From: Bacteroidota bacterium
Lineage (GTDB): Bacteria > Bacteroidota > Bacteroidia > AKYH767-A > 2013-40CM-41-45
NCBI GenBank assembly: GCA_016721305.1
Contig: JADKIH010000005.1
Span: forward strand, 62,001 to 126,000
DNA length: 64,000 bases
Reading direction: 5' to 3'
A program made the translations under genes and the position numbers. Every line of letters starts with the position of its first letter. Within the stretch, counting starts at the first letter, position 1. This document shows positions 1-8,357 of this stretch, in pieces. The notes below the pieces were generated by a model. That model was not told the origin of the DNA, ran no database searches, and worked only from the letters and a program-made list of their open reading frames with translations.

Positions 1-222
1 GTTCGGAGTATAATCGAGCAGAAAATAATGAAGCGGAGTCTCCAGATTCATCGGACGATCCGTCAGTAATCGCATCGGTTGCTTCCCGGGAGCGATCACC
101 ATCTCATCGGCAGTAGAATCTTTGGAAGAATGATTTTGATTTTGCGAATTATCAGAGCATGCAGAAAAAAGCAGAATGCTTGCCAGACAGAAACGACGAA
201 TGCTCTTAAAAGACGAAGTCAT
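1..222 (-). CDS. Sulfite-oxidase-like molybdopterin lipoprotein (5' part only)
   Basis: Reading on the minus strand from ATG at 222 gives 74 codons running off the window edge. The product opens with a lipoprotein signal peptide (basic SFKSIRR, hydrophobic stretch, lipobox LFSAC with Cys at residue 22), so it should be anchored in an envelope membrane. Residues about 53-74 read LLTDRPMNLETPLHYF and then a YTPN motif. This R-P-x-N-x-E-T-P...TPN pattern opens the molybdopterin domain of sulfite oxidase and sulfite dehydrogenase family enzymes. The catalytic Cys and cofactor residues lie outside the window, so the substrate is unknown. A lipid-anchored sulfite:acceptor oxidoreductase is the best inference. 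Confidence 0.6.
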   Translation of the reverse strand, partial: MTSSFKSIRRFCLASILLFSACSDNSQNQNHSSKDSTADEMVIAPGKQPMRLLTDRPMNLETPLHYFLLDYTPN

Positions 223-268
223 ACAATTTATTTTAAAAAACCCAAAAAAAAGGGTTCAACGGGGGCGG

Positions 269-402
269 GTTGCGAGTTGCGGGTTACGAGTTGCGGGTTA
301 CGAGTTGCGGGTTGCGAGTTGCGGGTTGCGGGTTACGAGTTGCGAGTTGCGGGGTGCGGGTTACGAGTTGCGTGGTGCGTGGTGCGAGGCGCGAGGTACG
401 AT
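269..402. repeat. 7-bp tandem array, unit GTTRCGR
   Basis: About 14-18 consecutive heptamers, GTTGCGG, GTTACGA and GTTGCGA, degenerating rightwards into GGTGCGT-type units. Variation is almost only G/A at the fourth and seventh positions. ORFs across it encode only low-complexity peptide. The same family recurs at 7447-7559 (inverted) and 27325-27440. Confidence 0.9.
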
Positions 403-422
403 TGTCGCCTACGTAACGGTCA

Positions 423-471
423 ACTTACTACTTACTACTTACTACTTACTACTTACTAATTACTAATTACC
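423..471. repeat. 7-bp tandem array, unit ACTTACT/AATTACT
   Basis: Seven exact heptamers: five ACTTACT, then AATTACT and AATTACC. On the minus strand the last units supply the TAA stop codon (467-469) of the adjacent SpoIIE-type phosphatase gene, so the array begins inside the end of the gene. Confidence 0.9.
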
Positions 472-1816
472 TTTCAATGCGAATCCCCATAACCAAGATG
501 TCATCAATCTGCTCACCATTCTTTTTATATTCATTATGGAATGTGAGAAGATTTTCCTTTTGCTCATGTAACGATTTTCCTTTTTGAAGAAGCAGAACTT
601 CTTTGAATTTCTTTCTCGTCATCTTCTTCCCTAATTCACCGCCAAACTGGTCGGCGTAGCCATCGCTCGCCATATAGAGTATATCGCCCTTTTGAATGTC
701 GATTTTGTGAGTATTAAATGGCTGGCGATCATCGGTGAGTCCGACTGATTGTTTATCGGGCTTAAACTCGAGCATTTCGTAAACAACGCCGTGACGGGCA
801 ACCCAAAGAGGAATGTTTGCTCCTGCCCATGTCAGCTCACGAGTAATTTTATTGAACGAACAAACGCTCGCATCCATTCCATCGCGAACTTCTCCGTCGA
901 GGCCAATGGAATCGGTAATCAGCTCCGACACCTTGTCCAAAATTTTTCCGGGCTCTAAAATGCCGTATTCTTTGACGGCACGATTCAATGCATTTGTGCA
1001 AACGATATTGATGAGCGCTCCCGGTACGCCATGACCGGTGCAATCGCATACGGCAAAAACTACGTAGTCGCCGATGGCTTCTACCCAGTAGAAATCTCCT
1101 GAGACGATATTCTTCGGAAGATAGAGAATGAAGTTTTCACCGATACGACTTTCAATCACGGAAGTCGACGGCAATAAAGCATTCTGTATACGCTTCGCAT
1201 AATTGATTGAATCGAGCAATTCACTTTTCTCGCGGAGAATGGTGTCTTTTTCACGCTTCAATTCGTACGTACGACTTTCTACATGGCTCGATAAATATTT
1301 ATCCTGAATCACTCTGAACAAATCGTTGTACTTATAGTGCAATCCGCTGGCTGAAATATTCACCGGTGAACCAATGCGCTTGTTTTCCATTGCAAGCCAC
1401 ATTCGCTTGAAAGGATTTTTCTGATTGGCGATATAGCGCTCCGGATTTTTAACTTTCAGCATAATGCATTCAGTAAAAATGACACGACTCTTGTTTACTT
1501 CCACTACATCTTTCCACAAAACCAATCCGGCCGATACCAATCCGGAATTATCGACCACACCCATGTTGTTGATGATAAGTCCCGGCGATTTGTCGAACGA
1601 TTTTTTCACTGCATAAACTGCAATTGCCACGCTGACTCCGGCAAGAAAAAGATTCATGACAAAGGAATAAACCGATGTTGGCGACAAAGACCTGTGCTTG
1701 CCAAAAAGCTCATAAATATTCCCGCCAAAATTATATGCCATAAAACCACAGACAAGCAAGATAGAAAGCACAAGCCTGTTGCGACGTTTAATGACGAATT
1801 GATTTTGCTGAGCCAT
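467..1816 (-). CDS. Membrane PP2C/SpoIIE-family protein phosphatase
   Basis: A predicted 449-residue serine phosphatase of the SpoIIE/RsbU type, which typically dephosphorylates an anti-sigma antagonist or related signalling protein. From the chosen ATG at 1816 (MAQQNQFVIK) the order is: two transmembrane segments at about residues 13-35 and 50-75, a small beta-rich segment of bacterial PH-like character (about 85-165), a coiled-coil linker (about 180-215), and the phosphatase domain. The metal-binding signatures SGDFYW and CDCTGHGVPGA are intact, as is the late DGMDASVC strand. The reading frame stays open a further 32 codons upstream to 1912, but that extension is not hydrophobic and MAQQ starts just before the membrane region. 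The nearby response regulator is a possible partner, by proximity only. Its stop codon lies in a heptamer array. Confidence 0.85.
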   Translation of the reverse strand: MAQQNQFVIKRRNRLVLSILLVCGFMAYNFGGNIYELFGKHRSLSPTSVYSFVMNLFLAGVSVAIAVYAVKKSFDKSPGLIINNMGVVDNSGLVSAGLVLWKDVVEVNKSRVIFTECIMLKVKNPERYIANQKNPFKRMWLAMENKRIGSPVNISASGLHYKYNDLFRVIQDKYLSSHVESRTYELKREKDTILREKSELLDSINYAKRIQNALLPSTSVIESRIGENFILYLPKNIVSGDFYWVEAIGDYVVFAVCDCTGHGVPGALINIVCTNALNRAVKEYGILEPGKILDKVSELITDSIGLDGEVRDGMDASVCSFNKITRELTWAGANIPLWVARHGVVYEMLEFKPDKQSVGLTDDRQPFNTHKIDIQKGDILYMASDGYADQFGGELGKKMTRKKFKEVLLLQKGKSLHEQKENLLTFHNEYKKNGEQIDDILVMGIRIER

Positions 1817-1954
1817 TCTGAGTGTATGCCTGAATTGTGTCTGTGTGGCGAATATAGCTTTTAAGGGCTTATTTTGAAAGAAACGAATAAAACAGTTCAA
1901 ACGATGCCCCAAGCTGGCTGAACGAAAAACAACTGTTCTGCTTACAGATTAGCG

Positions 1955-1987
1955 AATATTCAATTTTCAATCTTCAATCTTCAATAA
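1955..1987. repeat. Short TTCAATC/TTCAATT heptamer run
   Basis: Four to five units of the 7-bp type (TTCAATT, TTCAATC) end 1-2 nt from the stop codon of the following minus-strand gene at 1989. This is the same family as 2724-2805. Confidence 0.7.
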
Positions 1988-1988
1988 A

Positions 1989-2609
1989 CTATTCATCGCT
2001 TATCGGCAACGCTACCGACTTATGCCGCCGCGTCTCTCTCACCTTGCCTATCGGCTTTAAGTAGTTTTGTGAAACTGTAAATAAATCAATTCGCCCACCT
2101 AAACCAATTGTTGGCGAATGCGACAAATAATCATAGCCGGCAAAAAGCGAAAACTGTCCGAAGCCGACAAATACTCCTGTAAAAACACTGGCGAGCTTTT
2201 TTAAACTGAAATCATTTTGCAATCCGATATCTCCAATCACTCCGAAAAAGAAAACCGGATCAATCGTTATCTTATCATTTTCATTAAAAATAAAATCTCC
2301 GGTAAACCATGTATAGCCATAACCGATACTGATAGTCGGCGACACTTCATACTTTCCATTGATGTGCTCAATCTTGCTGAATGAAATCGGAATCGTAGGC
2401 GAGCCCAGTAAGCGTGCGCGATAAACGGTATTGTAATACAATGTATCGGGCCACTTCTTTAAACTGTCGGGCACCACCGATGCATTTGTTGAATCGGGAA
2501 ACACATAGCCTCTTGAAAGCAGGTAATTAGTGATTGGTGCTTTGGCCTCCTGAGCAAAAATAGGAGTTAAAAAAAACAGAAGTAAACAAAGCAAGAAACC
2601 TGATTTCAT
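1989..2609 (-). CDS. Secreted hypothetical protein, probable outer-membrane beta protein
   Basis: A 206-residue protein starting MKSGFLLCLLLFFLTPIFAQ, a clear Sec signal peptide with cleavage after FAQ. The mature part is rich in alternating aromatic and glycine residues (GYGYTWFTGDF, FFGVIGDIG, VFVGFGQFSLFAGYDYL), as in small outer-membrane barrels, but I do not recognise the family. A 14-bp-stem hairpin followed by six T residues on the coding strand ends directly at this ATG, so expression may be attenuated or the hairpin may end the upstream transcript. The C-terminus is short and basic, without a sorting domain. Confidence 0.7.
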   Translation of the reverse strand: MKSGFLLCLLLFFLTPIFAQEAKAPITNYLLSRGYVFPDSTNASVVPDSLKKWPDTLYYNTVYRARLLGSPTIPISFSKIEHINGKYEVSPTISIGYGYTWFTGDFIFNENDKITIDPVFFFGVIGDIGLQNDFSLKKLASVFTGVFVGFGQFSLFAGYDYLSHSPTIGLGGRIDLFTVSQNYLKPIGKVRETRRHKSVALPISDE

Positions 2610-2651
2610 AAAAAATGCATGTTGCCGATTTTAGTTCCATCGGCAGCATGC
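2610..2651 (-). terminator. Hairpin plus T-tract abutting a start codon
   Basis: On the minus strand, arms TGCATGCTGCCGAT and ATCGGCAACATGCA (14 bp, one G-T pair) enclose a 9-nt loop. Six T residues (2615-2610) follow and run straight into ATG at 2609. This is the form of an intrinsic terminator. It lies about 165 nt downstream of the response regulator and could end that transcript or act as an attenuator for the secreted protein. Confidence 0.65.
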
Positions 2652-2723
2652 AAATTCATGAAATGCTATTGAAATGTCGTTACAGGATTTTGGACATTTG
2701 TTGTATAGTTCACACCTTTTTTT

Positions 2724-2805
2724 ATTGAAGATTGAAGATTGAATATTGAAGATTGGCTTTGTAAGGAATCTCAATATTCAATCTTCAATTTTCAATATTC
2801 AATAG
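2724..2805. repeat. Inverted pair of ATTGAAK heptamer runs
   Basis: Left arm: ATTGAAG, ATTGAAG, ATTGAAT, ATTGAAG. After a spacer of about 20 nt the complementary run (TTCAATC, TTCAATT, TTCAATA) follows, so the segment can fold into a hairpin of about 30 bp. It ends about 10 nt from the stop codon of the response regulator. Confidence 0.85.
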
Positions 2806-2814
2806 TGTTCACTA

Positions 2815-3264
2815 TTAGTCTTCTATCGTCGGAGGGGTGTTCAACACGAAATTCTTGTTGATAATCGTATCCAGGCGTTCGTAGCTTGCTGAGCCTTTTA
2901 CTACATAGTCCAAAGCGCCTTTTTTACGAGCGAGGTCAACAATACGAGGATTGTCTACCGAAGTCAGCATGATGACATCAGAATTCGGACTTACTTCTTT
3001 CAATTTTGAAAGGATTTCAAGACCGTCCTTCGACTGTGCTGATTCGCTATCCAGGAAATAATCTACCAGAATCAGGTCCGGTGTAAAGCCCGACATAACC
3101 AGCTCTTTCACGCAAGAATCGCCGGTTGGAAAGCCTTTAACTGTCAAATTTGGGTATTTTTCCAAAAAGTCAGTCATCATATTGAGGTCCATTTGGCTGT
3201 CCTCGATTACGTAAACGCTTGTCAGTTTTTTATTTCTCTGTGTGAATGATAGATTGATGTCCAT
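2815..3264 (-). CDS. Single-domain response regulator (REC)
   Basis: A 149-residue CheY-like receiver with no output domain. The acidic pair is E21-D22 in VIEDSQMD, the phospho-acceptor is D68 in LILVDYFLD, the switch Thr is in MLTS (about residue 101) and the conserved Lys is in VVKGS (about 122). The protein would accept phosphate from a histidine kinase not encoded in this window and signal by protein-protein contact. The SpoIIE-type phosphatase on the same strand is a plausible functional neighbour (inference). A -7 element lies 20 nt upstream of the ATG. Confidence 0.9.
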   Translation of the reverse strand: MDINLSFTQRNKKLTSVYVIEDSQMDLNMMTDFLEKYPNLTVKGFPTGDSCVKELVMSGFTPDLILVDYFLDSESAQSKDGLEILSKLKEVSPNSDVIMLTSVDNPRIVDLARKKGALDYVVKGSASYERLDTIINKNFVLNTPPTIED

Positions 3265-3283
3265 GGGTGATATAAATGAGGGC

Positions 3284-3312
3284 CAAATGTATTGAAATTT
3301 TTCTTATCAAAA
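3284..3312 (-). promoter_or_regulatory. Candidate Bacteroidota promoter of the response regulator
   Basis: On the minus strand TACATTTG (3291-3284) matches the Bacteroidota -7 consensus TAnnTTTG exactly, with TTTG about 16 nt further upstream as a -33 element. The -7 lies 20 nt from the start codon. Confidence 0.5.
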
Positions 3313-3455
3313 TGCAGGAATTTCAACAAAATAGGCCTTTTACGACAAGATTTGCCGATTCTATCAACGTTGCCCAAGTCCTTTTCTAGCCGGGATTTCA
3401 CAAAAGTCTGATTCCATCGATCGTTCTTTGATGATTTACTCGCTCAGCTTGTGAA

Positions 3456-4196
3456 TCAATTCGCTTTTGCCTTCTTGAACATTTTCCACTTTGCAAAAAA
3501 CTTCAAATACTGCCAACTGGTTTTCATGATTTTCATCTTCGACTTCCCTTTGCGCTTATCGGAATGAAGCATCATAGGAATCTCAATAATCTTTGCTTCC
3601 TGAAAAATCGCCTTCACCAAAATCTCCAGCATACAAATAAAGCCGGCCTCGGTTATAATTTGTCCGTTCTTCTCTTTAATTCTGCGGAGAAGATCGACGC
3701 TGTATAAACGATAAAAAGAACTCAGTGTTAAAATTTTTATGTCGAATAAAAAGCGAAACATCAAATTGGCAAGCGAAGAAATGAGTTTCCGCATGAATGT
3801 CGTCTTGCTAAAACCTCCACCCTGCGCGTATACTGATGCCAGAATGAGATTGAATCCAAGTTTATTGATCGCAATCATCTTTGGCAATAAGGTAATATCG
3901 CTTGTGCAATCGGCCTCGAGTGTGATGACTACATCGTCACTTGATTTAGATTGCGAAAGAATATATTCAAAGCCTGCATTGAAAGCCGCTCCGGGACCCC
4001 GGTTAATTCCATCGCCGACAATGTAAAAAGGAAGCGAAGCGAAAGTAGATTTAATCACCTCTCCTGTATTGTCACTTGAACCGTCGTCGGAAAAAACGAT
4101 GAGATAATCCTTTCCTGACACAACGGTCTTTAACTCCTCATAAAGATTAGGAATGTTTTGCGACTCATTAAAAACAGGAATAAGAATGTAATTCAT
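3456..4196 (-). CDS. Family 2 glycosyltransferase (DPM1-like)
   Basis: A 246-residue inverting glycosyltransferase of GT-A fold. The N-terminus PVFNESQNIPNLYEELK and the nucleotide-sugar motif FSDDGSSDNTGEVI are typical of polyprenyl-phosphate sugar transferases. The usual DxD site is present as EADCT (about residue 96). Residues about 130-165 are hydrophobic (LISSLANLMFRFLFDI) and may contact the membrane. It follows the epimerase gene with one intervening base, so the two are almost certainly cotranscribed and work on the same glycan or lipid-linked sugar. The acceptor cannot be deduced. Confidence 0.85.
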   Translation of the reverse strand: MNYILIPVFNESQNIPNLYEELKTVVSGKDYLIVFSDDGSSDNTGEVIKSTFASLPFYIVGDGINRGPGAAFNAGFEYILSQSKSSDDVVITLEADCTSDITLLPKMIAINKLGFNLILASVYAQGGGFSKTTFMRKLISSLANLMFRFLFDIKILTLSSFYRLYSVDLLRRIKEKNGQIITEAGFICMLEILVKAIFQEAKIIEIPMMLHSDKRKGKSKMKIMKTSWQYLKFFAKWKMFKKAKAN

Positions 4197-4197
4197 T

Positions 4198-5172
4198 TTA
4201 TTGCTGTCTTACGGTCTTAATGGTTTTCTCGATCGCATCCTTCAATCTAACCTTCGGTTCATAACCGAGCAGTGCTTTTGCTTTCGATAAATCCGGAATA
4301 CGGCGAAGGATGTCTTTATACTGACCGAAAATTTCTTTCATCGGCAGGAATTTCACCTTTAGTTCTTTTCCTGTTTTCGCAATTTCATGAATGAGCTTTG
4401 CCGAATCCAAAACGCTTAACTCTTCGTCATTTCCGATATTGATTATTTCTCCGACCGCTTTTTCACTTTCCAATGCGAGAACTGTTCCGTTGACAAGATC
4501 ATCCACAAAGCCCATAGAGCGGGTTTGTCCACCATCGCCGTGCACAACAACCTCTTCGTCATTCAAAATTGCACGAATGAAAATAGGAATATGTCCGCCG
4601 CTCCATGCAAAGCTTGAGCGCGAACTGAAACCACCGAAGTAACGGATAACAACAATCGGCACACCATGATCGTGATAGTACGCAAAGGCCATTTGCTCAC
4701 CGTACAATTTTGAAACGGCGTAATTCCAACGGCGAATCATGGAAGGCCCGATCAACAAATCACCGTCTTCGCGAAGCGGAAGATCCGGCGACATGCCATA
4801 TACATCGGAAGTGGATGCGAAGATCACTTTGCATCCCCACATTTTTGCTACTTCAAACACATTCTCCGTTCCTTTGCCATTTGTTTCGAATGTCGGCATA
4901 GCAGCTTCTTTCTCACTGATCTTTTTGTAAGCTGCCAGGTGAATGATAGTATGAACATCCTTTCCAAGAATCTTCAATGTTTCAAAATCGCATACATCGA
5001 CGCGATAAAAAGTAAAATTCGGATTGGATAAATTGTGTTCTATATTTTTTACATGACCAAAACTGTAGTTGTCAATTCCGATCACTGTGTAGTTCTTTTT
5101 TAATAACTCATCGAGTAAATGTGAGCCAATCATTCCGGCAACTCCGGTGATTAATACTTTTTTTGTCTGCAT
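4198..5172 (-). CDS. NAD-dependent epimerase/dehydratase (extended SDR)
   Basis: A sugar-nucleotide epimerase or dehydratase of 324 residues from the ATG at 5172 (MQTKKVLITGVAGMIGSHL). Eighteen further codons are open upstream but precede the Rossmann strand and look non-coding. The NAD motif is GVAGMIG, the active-site Ser/Thr segment is ASTSDVYG, and the catalytic YxxxK is YAVSK. The HGDGGQTRSMGFVDDLV segment is typical of UDP-glucose 4-epimerase-like and UDP-glucuronate decarboxylase-like enzymes. Exact substrate is unknown. It is the first gene of a two-gene operon with the glycosyltransferase. Confidence 0.88.
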   Translation of the reverse strand: MQTKKVLITGVAGMIGSHLLDELLKKNYTVIGIDNYSFGHVKNIEHNLSNPNFTFYRVDVCDFETLKILGKDVHTIIHLAAYKKISEKEAAMPTFETNGKGTENVFEVAKMWGCKVIFASTSDVYGMSPDLPLREDGDLLIGPSMIRRWNYAVSKLYGEQMAFAYYHDHGVPIVVIRYFGGFSSRSSFAWSGGHIPIFIRAILNDEEVVVHGDGGQTRSMGFVDDLVNGTVLALESEKAVGEIINIGNDEELSVLDSAKLIHEIAKTGKELKVKFLPMKEIFGQYKDILRRIPDLSKAKALLGYEPKVRLKDAIEKTIKTVRQQ

Positions 5173-5665
5173 TGAATTCGGATAAAAAGCGTTAGCGTAC
5201 AATAAAATTTGCACGAGGCCAAACATAAGAAAAAAATATCGGCTTTAAAGGAGAATTCTGCTATTCCGGAGATATTTTACGAATAATTTTGTAAATGAAT
5301 TTGAAACCAAAATGAAAATCTTTTTGCCTACAAAAAAGATAAGCTCACCCTTTAGGATTGCACTTTGGGCCCTTCGTTATGAGTGAATCATCAGCCTTGT
5401 ATAGTTTTTTTTCACCACGAGAACACGAGTGCCACAAGGAATCACAAGAAGTTCTCGTGATTCCTCGTGGCACTCGTGTTCTCGTGGTAAACTCTACTCC
5501 AACCCGAAAAATGGATTGGCGCCGCATTAACGCAACAATTAATGGAATATTGAATGAGAGAAAGTTTAATTAATAAACGTATGGAATGGCTCGAATCTTG
5601 GTATCCGAACCCTGAACACTTTTTTCCGAGTTCCATTATTCAAACCCAAAAAAAATCTCATACAA
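5173..5665. other. Divergent intergenic region
   Basis: 493 bp between the divergent epimerase and MuiA-like genes. It holds the large palindrome at 5415-5487 and otherwise no conserved element I can name. ORFs here are symmetric readings of the palindrome and are not genes. Confidence 0.7.
5415..5487. repeat. 73-bp near-perfect palindrome (CCACGAG family)
   Basis: Arms of 36-37 bp beginning CCACGAGAACACGAG meet with almost no loop, and two positions differ between arms (CACAAG versus CACGAG). It would form a long cruciform or RNA hairpin. Related full-length copies are at 57438-57510 and 57975-58047, and a single arm is at 36864-36900. Confidence 0.92.
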
Positions 5666-7336
5666 ATGAAAAGAATCTTCCTTCCGGCAATGCTATTGCT
5701 TGCCCTCTGCGCTCATGCTGCAAACGAAAAGAATGTAAAATCAAACGTAAAAAATGTTACCATTTTCACCACAGGCGCACAGGTCTTTAGAAGCGCAAAT
5801 GTCTCGCTCAGCCCCGGTGTAACTGACTTAGTATTCCAGGGCATTTCACCATTTATCAATGCAAGCAGCGTACAGGCGGGCGGAAAAGGCGACTTCATTG
5901 TGCAGGAAGTTCGACATAGTCTTAAATATCCCGAACCTGCTCCGGCAGTCAGCACCGAGTTACCTAAAGAAGTCGTGAGAGAAATCAGCCAGCTCGAAGA
6001 TTCGCTCACCGAATTAGGATTCAGACGCGATGAACTGGCCGATCGCAAAACGGCACTGCTAATGGAAAAGGATATGATTATGAAAAACAAACTTTCGCAC
6101 GGCGAGGGAAAAAGCGACTCACTCCCCATTTTGAAACAAGCCATGGAATTTTTCAGAGTCAAATTAATCGACATCAATACACAATTGAATTCCATAAAGC
6201 GCCAGGAACAGCGAATAACGACGGCGAACAATAAAATAAATGAACGATTGCTTACTCTCCGAACTTATAAGAATAGCGAACAGCCCGTTAAAAATTACGA
6301 ACCCATTCATCAGATCATCGTTACCGTAAGCACCGAGCTGGCAACAACAGCCAATGTGGAAGTCAGCTATATGGTCTCTAATGCCGGCTGGGTTCCTTCT
6401 TATGATTTAAGATCTTCGACAGCTGCAGCTCCGGTTCAAATTACATATAAGGCGAATGTGTTTCAGAGTTCGGGCGAAGAATGGAATGATGTGCGATTGA
6501 AACTTAGCACGGCGAATCCGAATCGATCCAATGCAAAACCAACTTTACCTGCATGGTACATCAATTATTACACTGCTGCTGCAGCAATTCGTTATCCGGG
6601 TGGTGCGAGAGAACAAAGTACTTCGAATACCTCAATGTCAGACATGGAACTTGACAAAGCGAAAAAAGATATGAACGAATTCACTCCGGCTCAGTCTGCA
6701 GCCAACTATTCACAAATTGTCGAAACGATGTCGAATGTAATGTTTGATATAAGCCTTGCTTACGATATTCCTTCCGACGGCGCCAATCATATTGTTTCCA
6801 TCAAAACCAGCGATCTTCCTGCAACATATTTCCACTACCTGGTTCCGAAAGTAGAGAGCGAAGCATTTTTAGTCGCAAAAGTAACAGGATGGGAAGAGCT
6901 CAATCTTTTACCGGGCAGAGCGAATGTTTTTTATGAAGGAACATATGTTGGCGAAACAGTTTTGAATCCGGCCGTCATCAACGACACACTCGACCTGGCT
7001 TTCGGCCGCGATAACGGCATCACCATTACCCGCACAAAACTTCCGGTAAAAGAAAATAATCAGCTTATCGGTAACGATGTCACTAAAACCGTTGCATACA
7101 AATTGCGATTGAAAAATAACAAGAGCAAAGCCCTCAATTTGATTATCGAAGACCAGATCCCTCTCTCTCAAAACAAAGAAATCAAAGTCGAAATGAAAGA
7201 CGCCGGCTCTGCCGAATACAATACGGAAACCGGCGCTTTAAAATGGACGGTTGCCATGAATCCGAAAGACTATAAAACACTGACGTTTTCTTATGCGGTG
7301 ACGTTTGATAAGAATAAGCCGTTGAGTTTGTATTGA
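5666..7336 (+). CDS. DUF4139/MuiA-like secreted protein
   Basis: A 556-residue protein with Sec signal MKRIFLPAMLLLALCAHAA. The N-terminal DUF4140 region has the typical VKNVTIFTTGAQVFRSANV start and FQGISPFINASSVQ. A coiled coil follows at about residues 100-185, then the DUF4139 beta region with VSYMVSNAGWVPSYDLR and the closing KTLTFSYAVTFDK. Members are often annotated 'mucoidy inhibitor MuiA', but the molecular role is not established. Length fits the family. It is transcribed away from the epimerase. GTTRCGR and TTAGCTAA repeats start within 10 nt of its stop. Confidence 0.88.
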   Translation: MKRIFLPAMLLLALCAHAANEKNVKSNVKNVTIFTTGAQVFRSANVSLSPGVTDLVFQGISPFINASSVQAGGKGDFIVQEVRHSLKYPEPAPAVSTELPKEVVREISQLEDSLTELGFRRDELADRKTALLMEKDMIMKNKLSHGEGKSDSLPILKQAMEFFRVKLIDINTQLNSIKRQEQRITTANNKINERLLTLRTYKNSEQPVKNYEPIHQIIVTVSTELATTANVEVSYMVSNAGWVPSYDLRSSTAAAPVQITYKANVFQSSGEEWNDVRLKLSTANPNRSNAKPTLPAWYINYYTAAAAIRYPGGAREQSTSNTSMSDMELDKAKKDMNEFTPAQSAANYSQIVETMSNVMFDISLAYDIPSDGANHIVSIKTSDLPATYFHYLVPKVESEAFLVAKVTGWEELNLLPGRANVFYEGTYVGETVLNPAVINDTLDLAFGRDNGITITRTKLPVKENNQLIGNDVTKTVAYKLRLKNNKSKALNLIIEDQIPLSQNKEIKVEMKDAGSAEYNTETGALKWTVAMNPKDYKTLTFSYAVTFDKNKPLSLY

Positions 7337-7340
7337 CGAG

Positions 7341-7385
7341 GCGCGGGTTGCGGGAAACAATTAGCTAATTAGCTGATTAGCTAAT
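7341..7385. repeat. Short GTTGCGG run plus AATTAGCT run
   Basis: GCGGGTTGCGGG is followed by CAATTAGCTAATTAGCTGATT, units of the 7/8-bp AATYAGCY family also seen at 16551-16576 and 16673-16726. It begins a few bases after the MuiA-like stop codon. Confidence 0.75.
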
Positions 7386-7446
7386 GAAGAGCATAGCCAA
7401 TTACTTGAATCGGTGATAAAACTTTCCTTACTTTCGCCTCCGCAAC

Positions 7447-7559
7447 CCGCTGGCTGAGCTTGTCGAAGCTCGCAACTCGCAACCCGCAACTCGCAACTCG
7501 CAACTCGCAACTCGCAACTCGTAACCCGCAACCCGTAACCCGCAACCCGCAACCCGCCA
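7447..7559. repeat. 7-bp array YCGYAAC (inverted GTTRCGR)
   Basis: About 14 heptamers of CGCAACT, CGCAACC and CGTAACC, interrupted near 7453 by GGCTGAGCTTGTCGAAGC, a word that recurs inverted inside the array at 27369-27424. The array runs directly into the coding region of RluF. Confidence 0.9.
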
Positions 7560-7561
7560 CC

Positions 7562-8317
7562 GTGACCGAATCAACTCGCCTCAACAAAGCCATAAGCGAC
7601 ACCGGCTTCTGCTCGCGCAGAGAAGCCGACAAATTAATTGAAGAAGGGCGTGTAACGGTGAATGGTGTGGTTGGAGTACTCGGACTTAGGGTGACAGAAG
7701 AAGACGAGATTTGCGTGAATGGGAAACCGATATCGAAAAAAGAGAAACCTGTTTACATTGCTTTTAACAAACCCGTAGGAATTACGTGTACGACGGAGCG
7801 ACACATTCACAATAATATTATCGATTACATCAATCATCCGAAACGGATTTTCCCGATCGGTCGTTTGGACAAGGCCTCTGAGGGATTGATCTATCTGACT
7901 TCGGATGGAAATATTGTCAACAAAATCCTTCGTGCCGGAAATAATCATCAGAAAGAATATATCGTTACTGTTAACAAACCGATTACAGCCAGGTTCATTG
8001 AACAAATGGCTAACGGAATTCCTATACTCGACACCGTTACTTCGAAATGCCATGTGGAGAAGGTAAGTAACGTTGTTTTTAAAATCATTCTCACGCAAGG
8101 ATTGAACCGACAAATCCGTCGCATGTGCGCCTATCTCGACTACGAAGTGGTTCGACTAAAAAGAGTGCGGATTATGAATGTAACACTTGGAAATCTCGGT
8201 GTCGGCAAATGGCGCGACCTCACTGCTGCAGAGCTCGAAGAAATTCTCAGAGCGACTTCCAATTCGGTGAAGACGGAAGAAGGGTCGATTACTTCAAACG
8301 AAGATGACCTCGAATAA
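7562..8317 (+). CDS. rluF: 23S rRNA pseudouridine synthase, RluF type
   Basis: Isomerises uridine in 23S rRNA (position 2604 for E. coli RluF). The S4 RNA-binding domain TRLNKAISDTGFCSRREADKL is followed by the catalytic GRLDKASEGL motif, whose Asp is the nucleophile. KILRAGNNHQKEYIVTVNKP and LNRQIRRMCAYLDYEVV match RluF closely along its length. The frame is open upstream to 7460 but only through the YCGYAAC repeat array, giving a TRNPQLA-type peptide. I therefore prefer the GTG at 7562, immediately before the S4 domain, giving 251 residues. No ribosome-binding site is visible because the repeat occupies the leader. Confidence 0.85.
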   Translation: MTESTRLNKAISDTGFCSRREADKLIEEGRVTVNGVVGVLGLRVTEEDEICVNGKPISKKEKPVYIAFNKPVGITCTTERHIHNNIIDYINHPKRIFPIGRLDKASEGLIYLTSDGNIVNKILRAGNNHQKEYIVTVNKPITARFIEQMANGIPILDTVTSKCHVEKVSNVVFKIILTQGLNRQIRRMCAYLDYEVVRLKRVRIMNVTLGNLGVGKWRDLTAAELEEILRATSNSVKTEEGSITSNEDDLE

Positions 8318-8357
8318 ATCCTGCCTGCAAATTCTTCGGCCATTAATTCCGGTATTC

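Noticed and set aside
79..466. ORFs of 96-126 residues across the GTTRCGR array
   Set aside because: Product is low-complexity repeat peptide (RVASCGLRV type); the real gene here is the minus-strand lipoprotein ending at 222.
5345..5790. ORFs around the palindrome at 5415
   Set aside because: Both strands translate because the DNA is palindromic; no family similarity, and MuiA-like starts at 5666.
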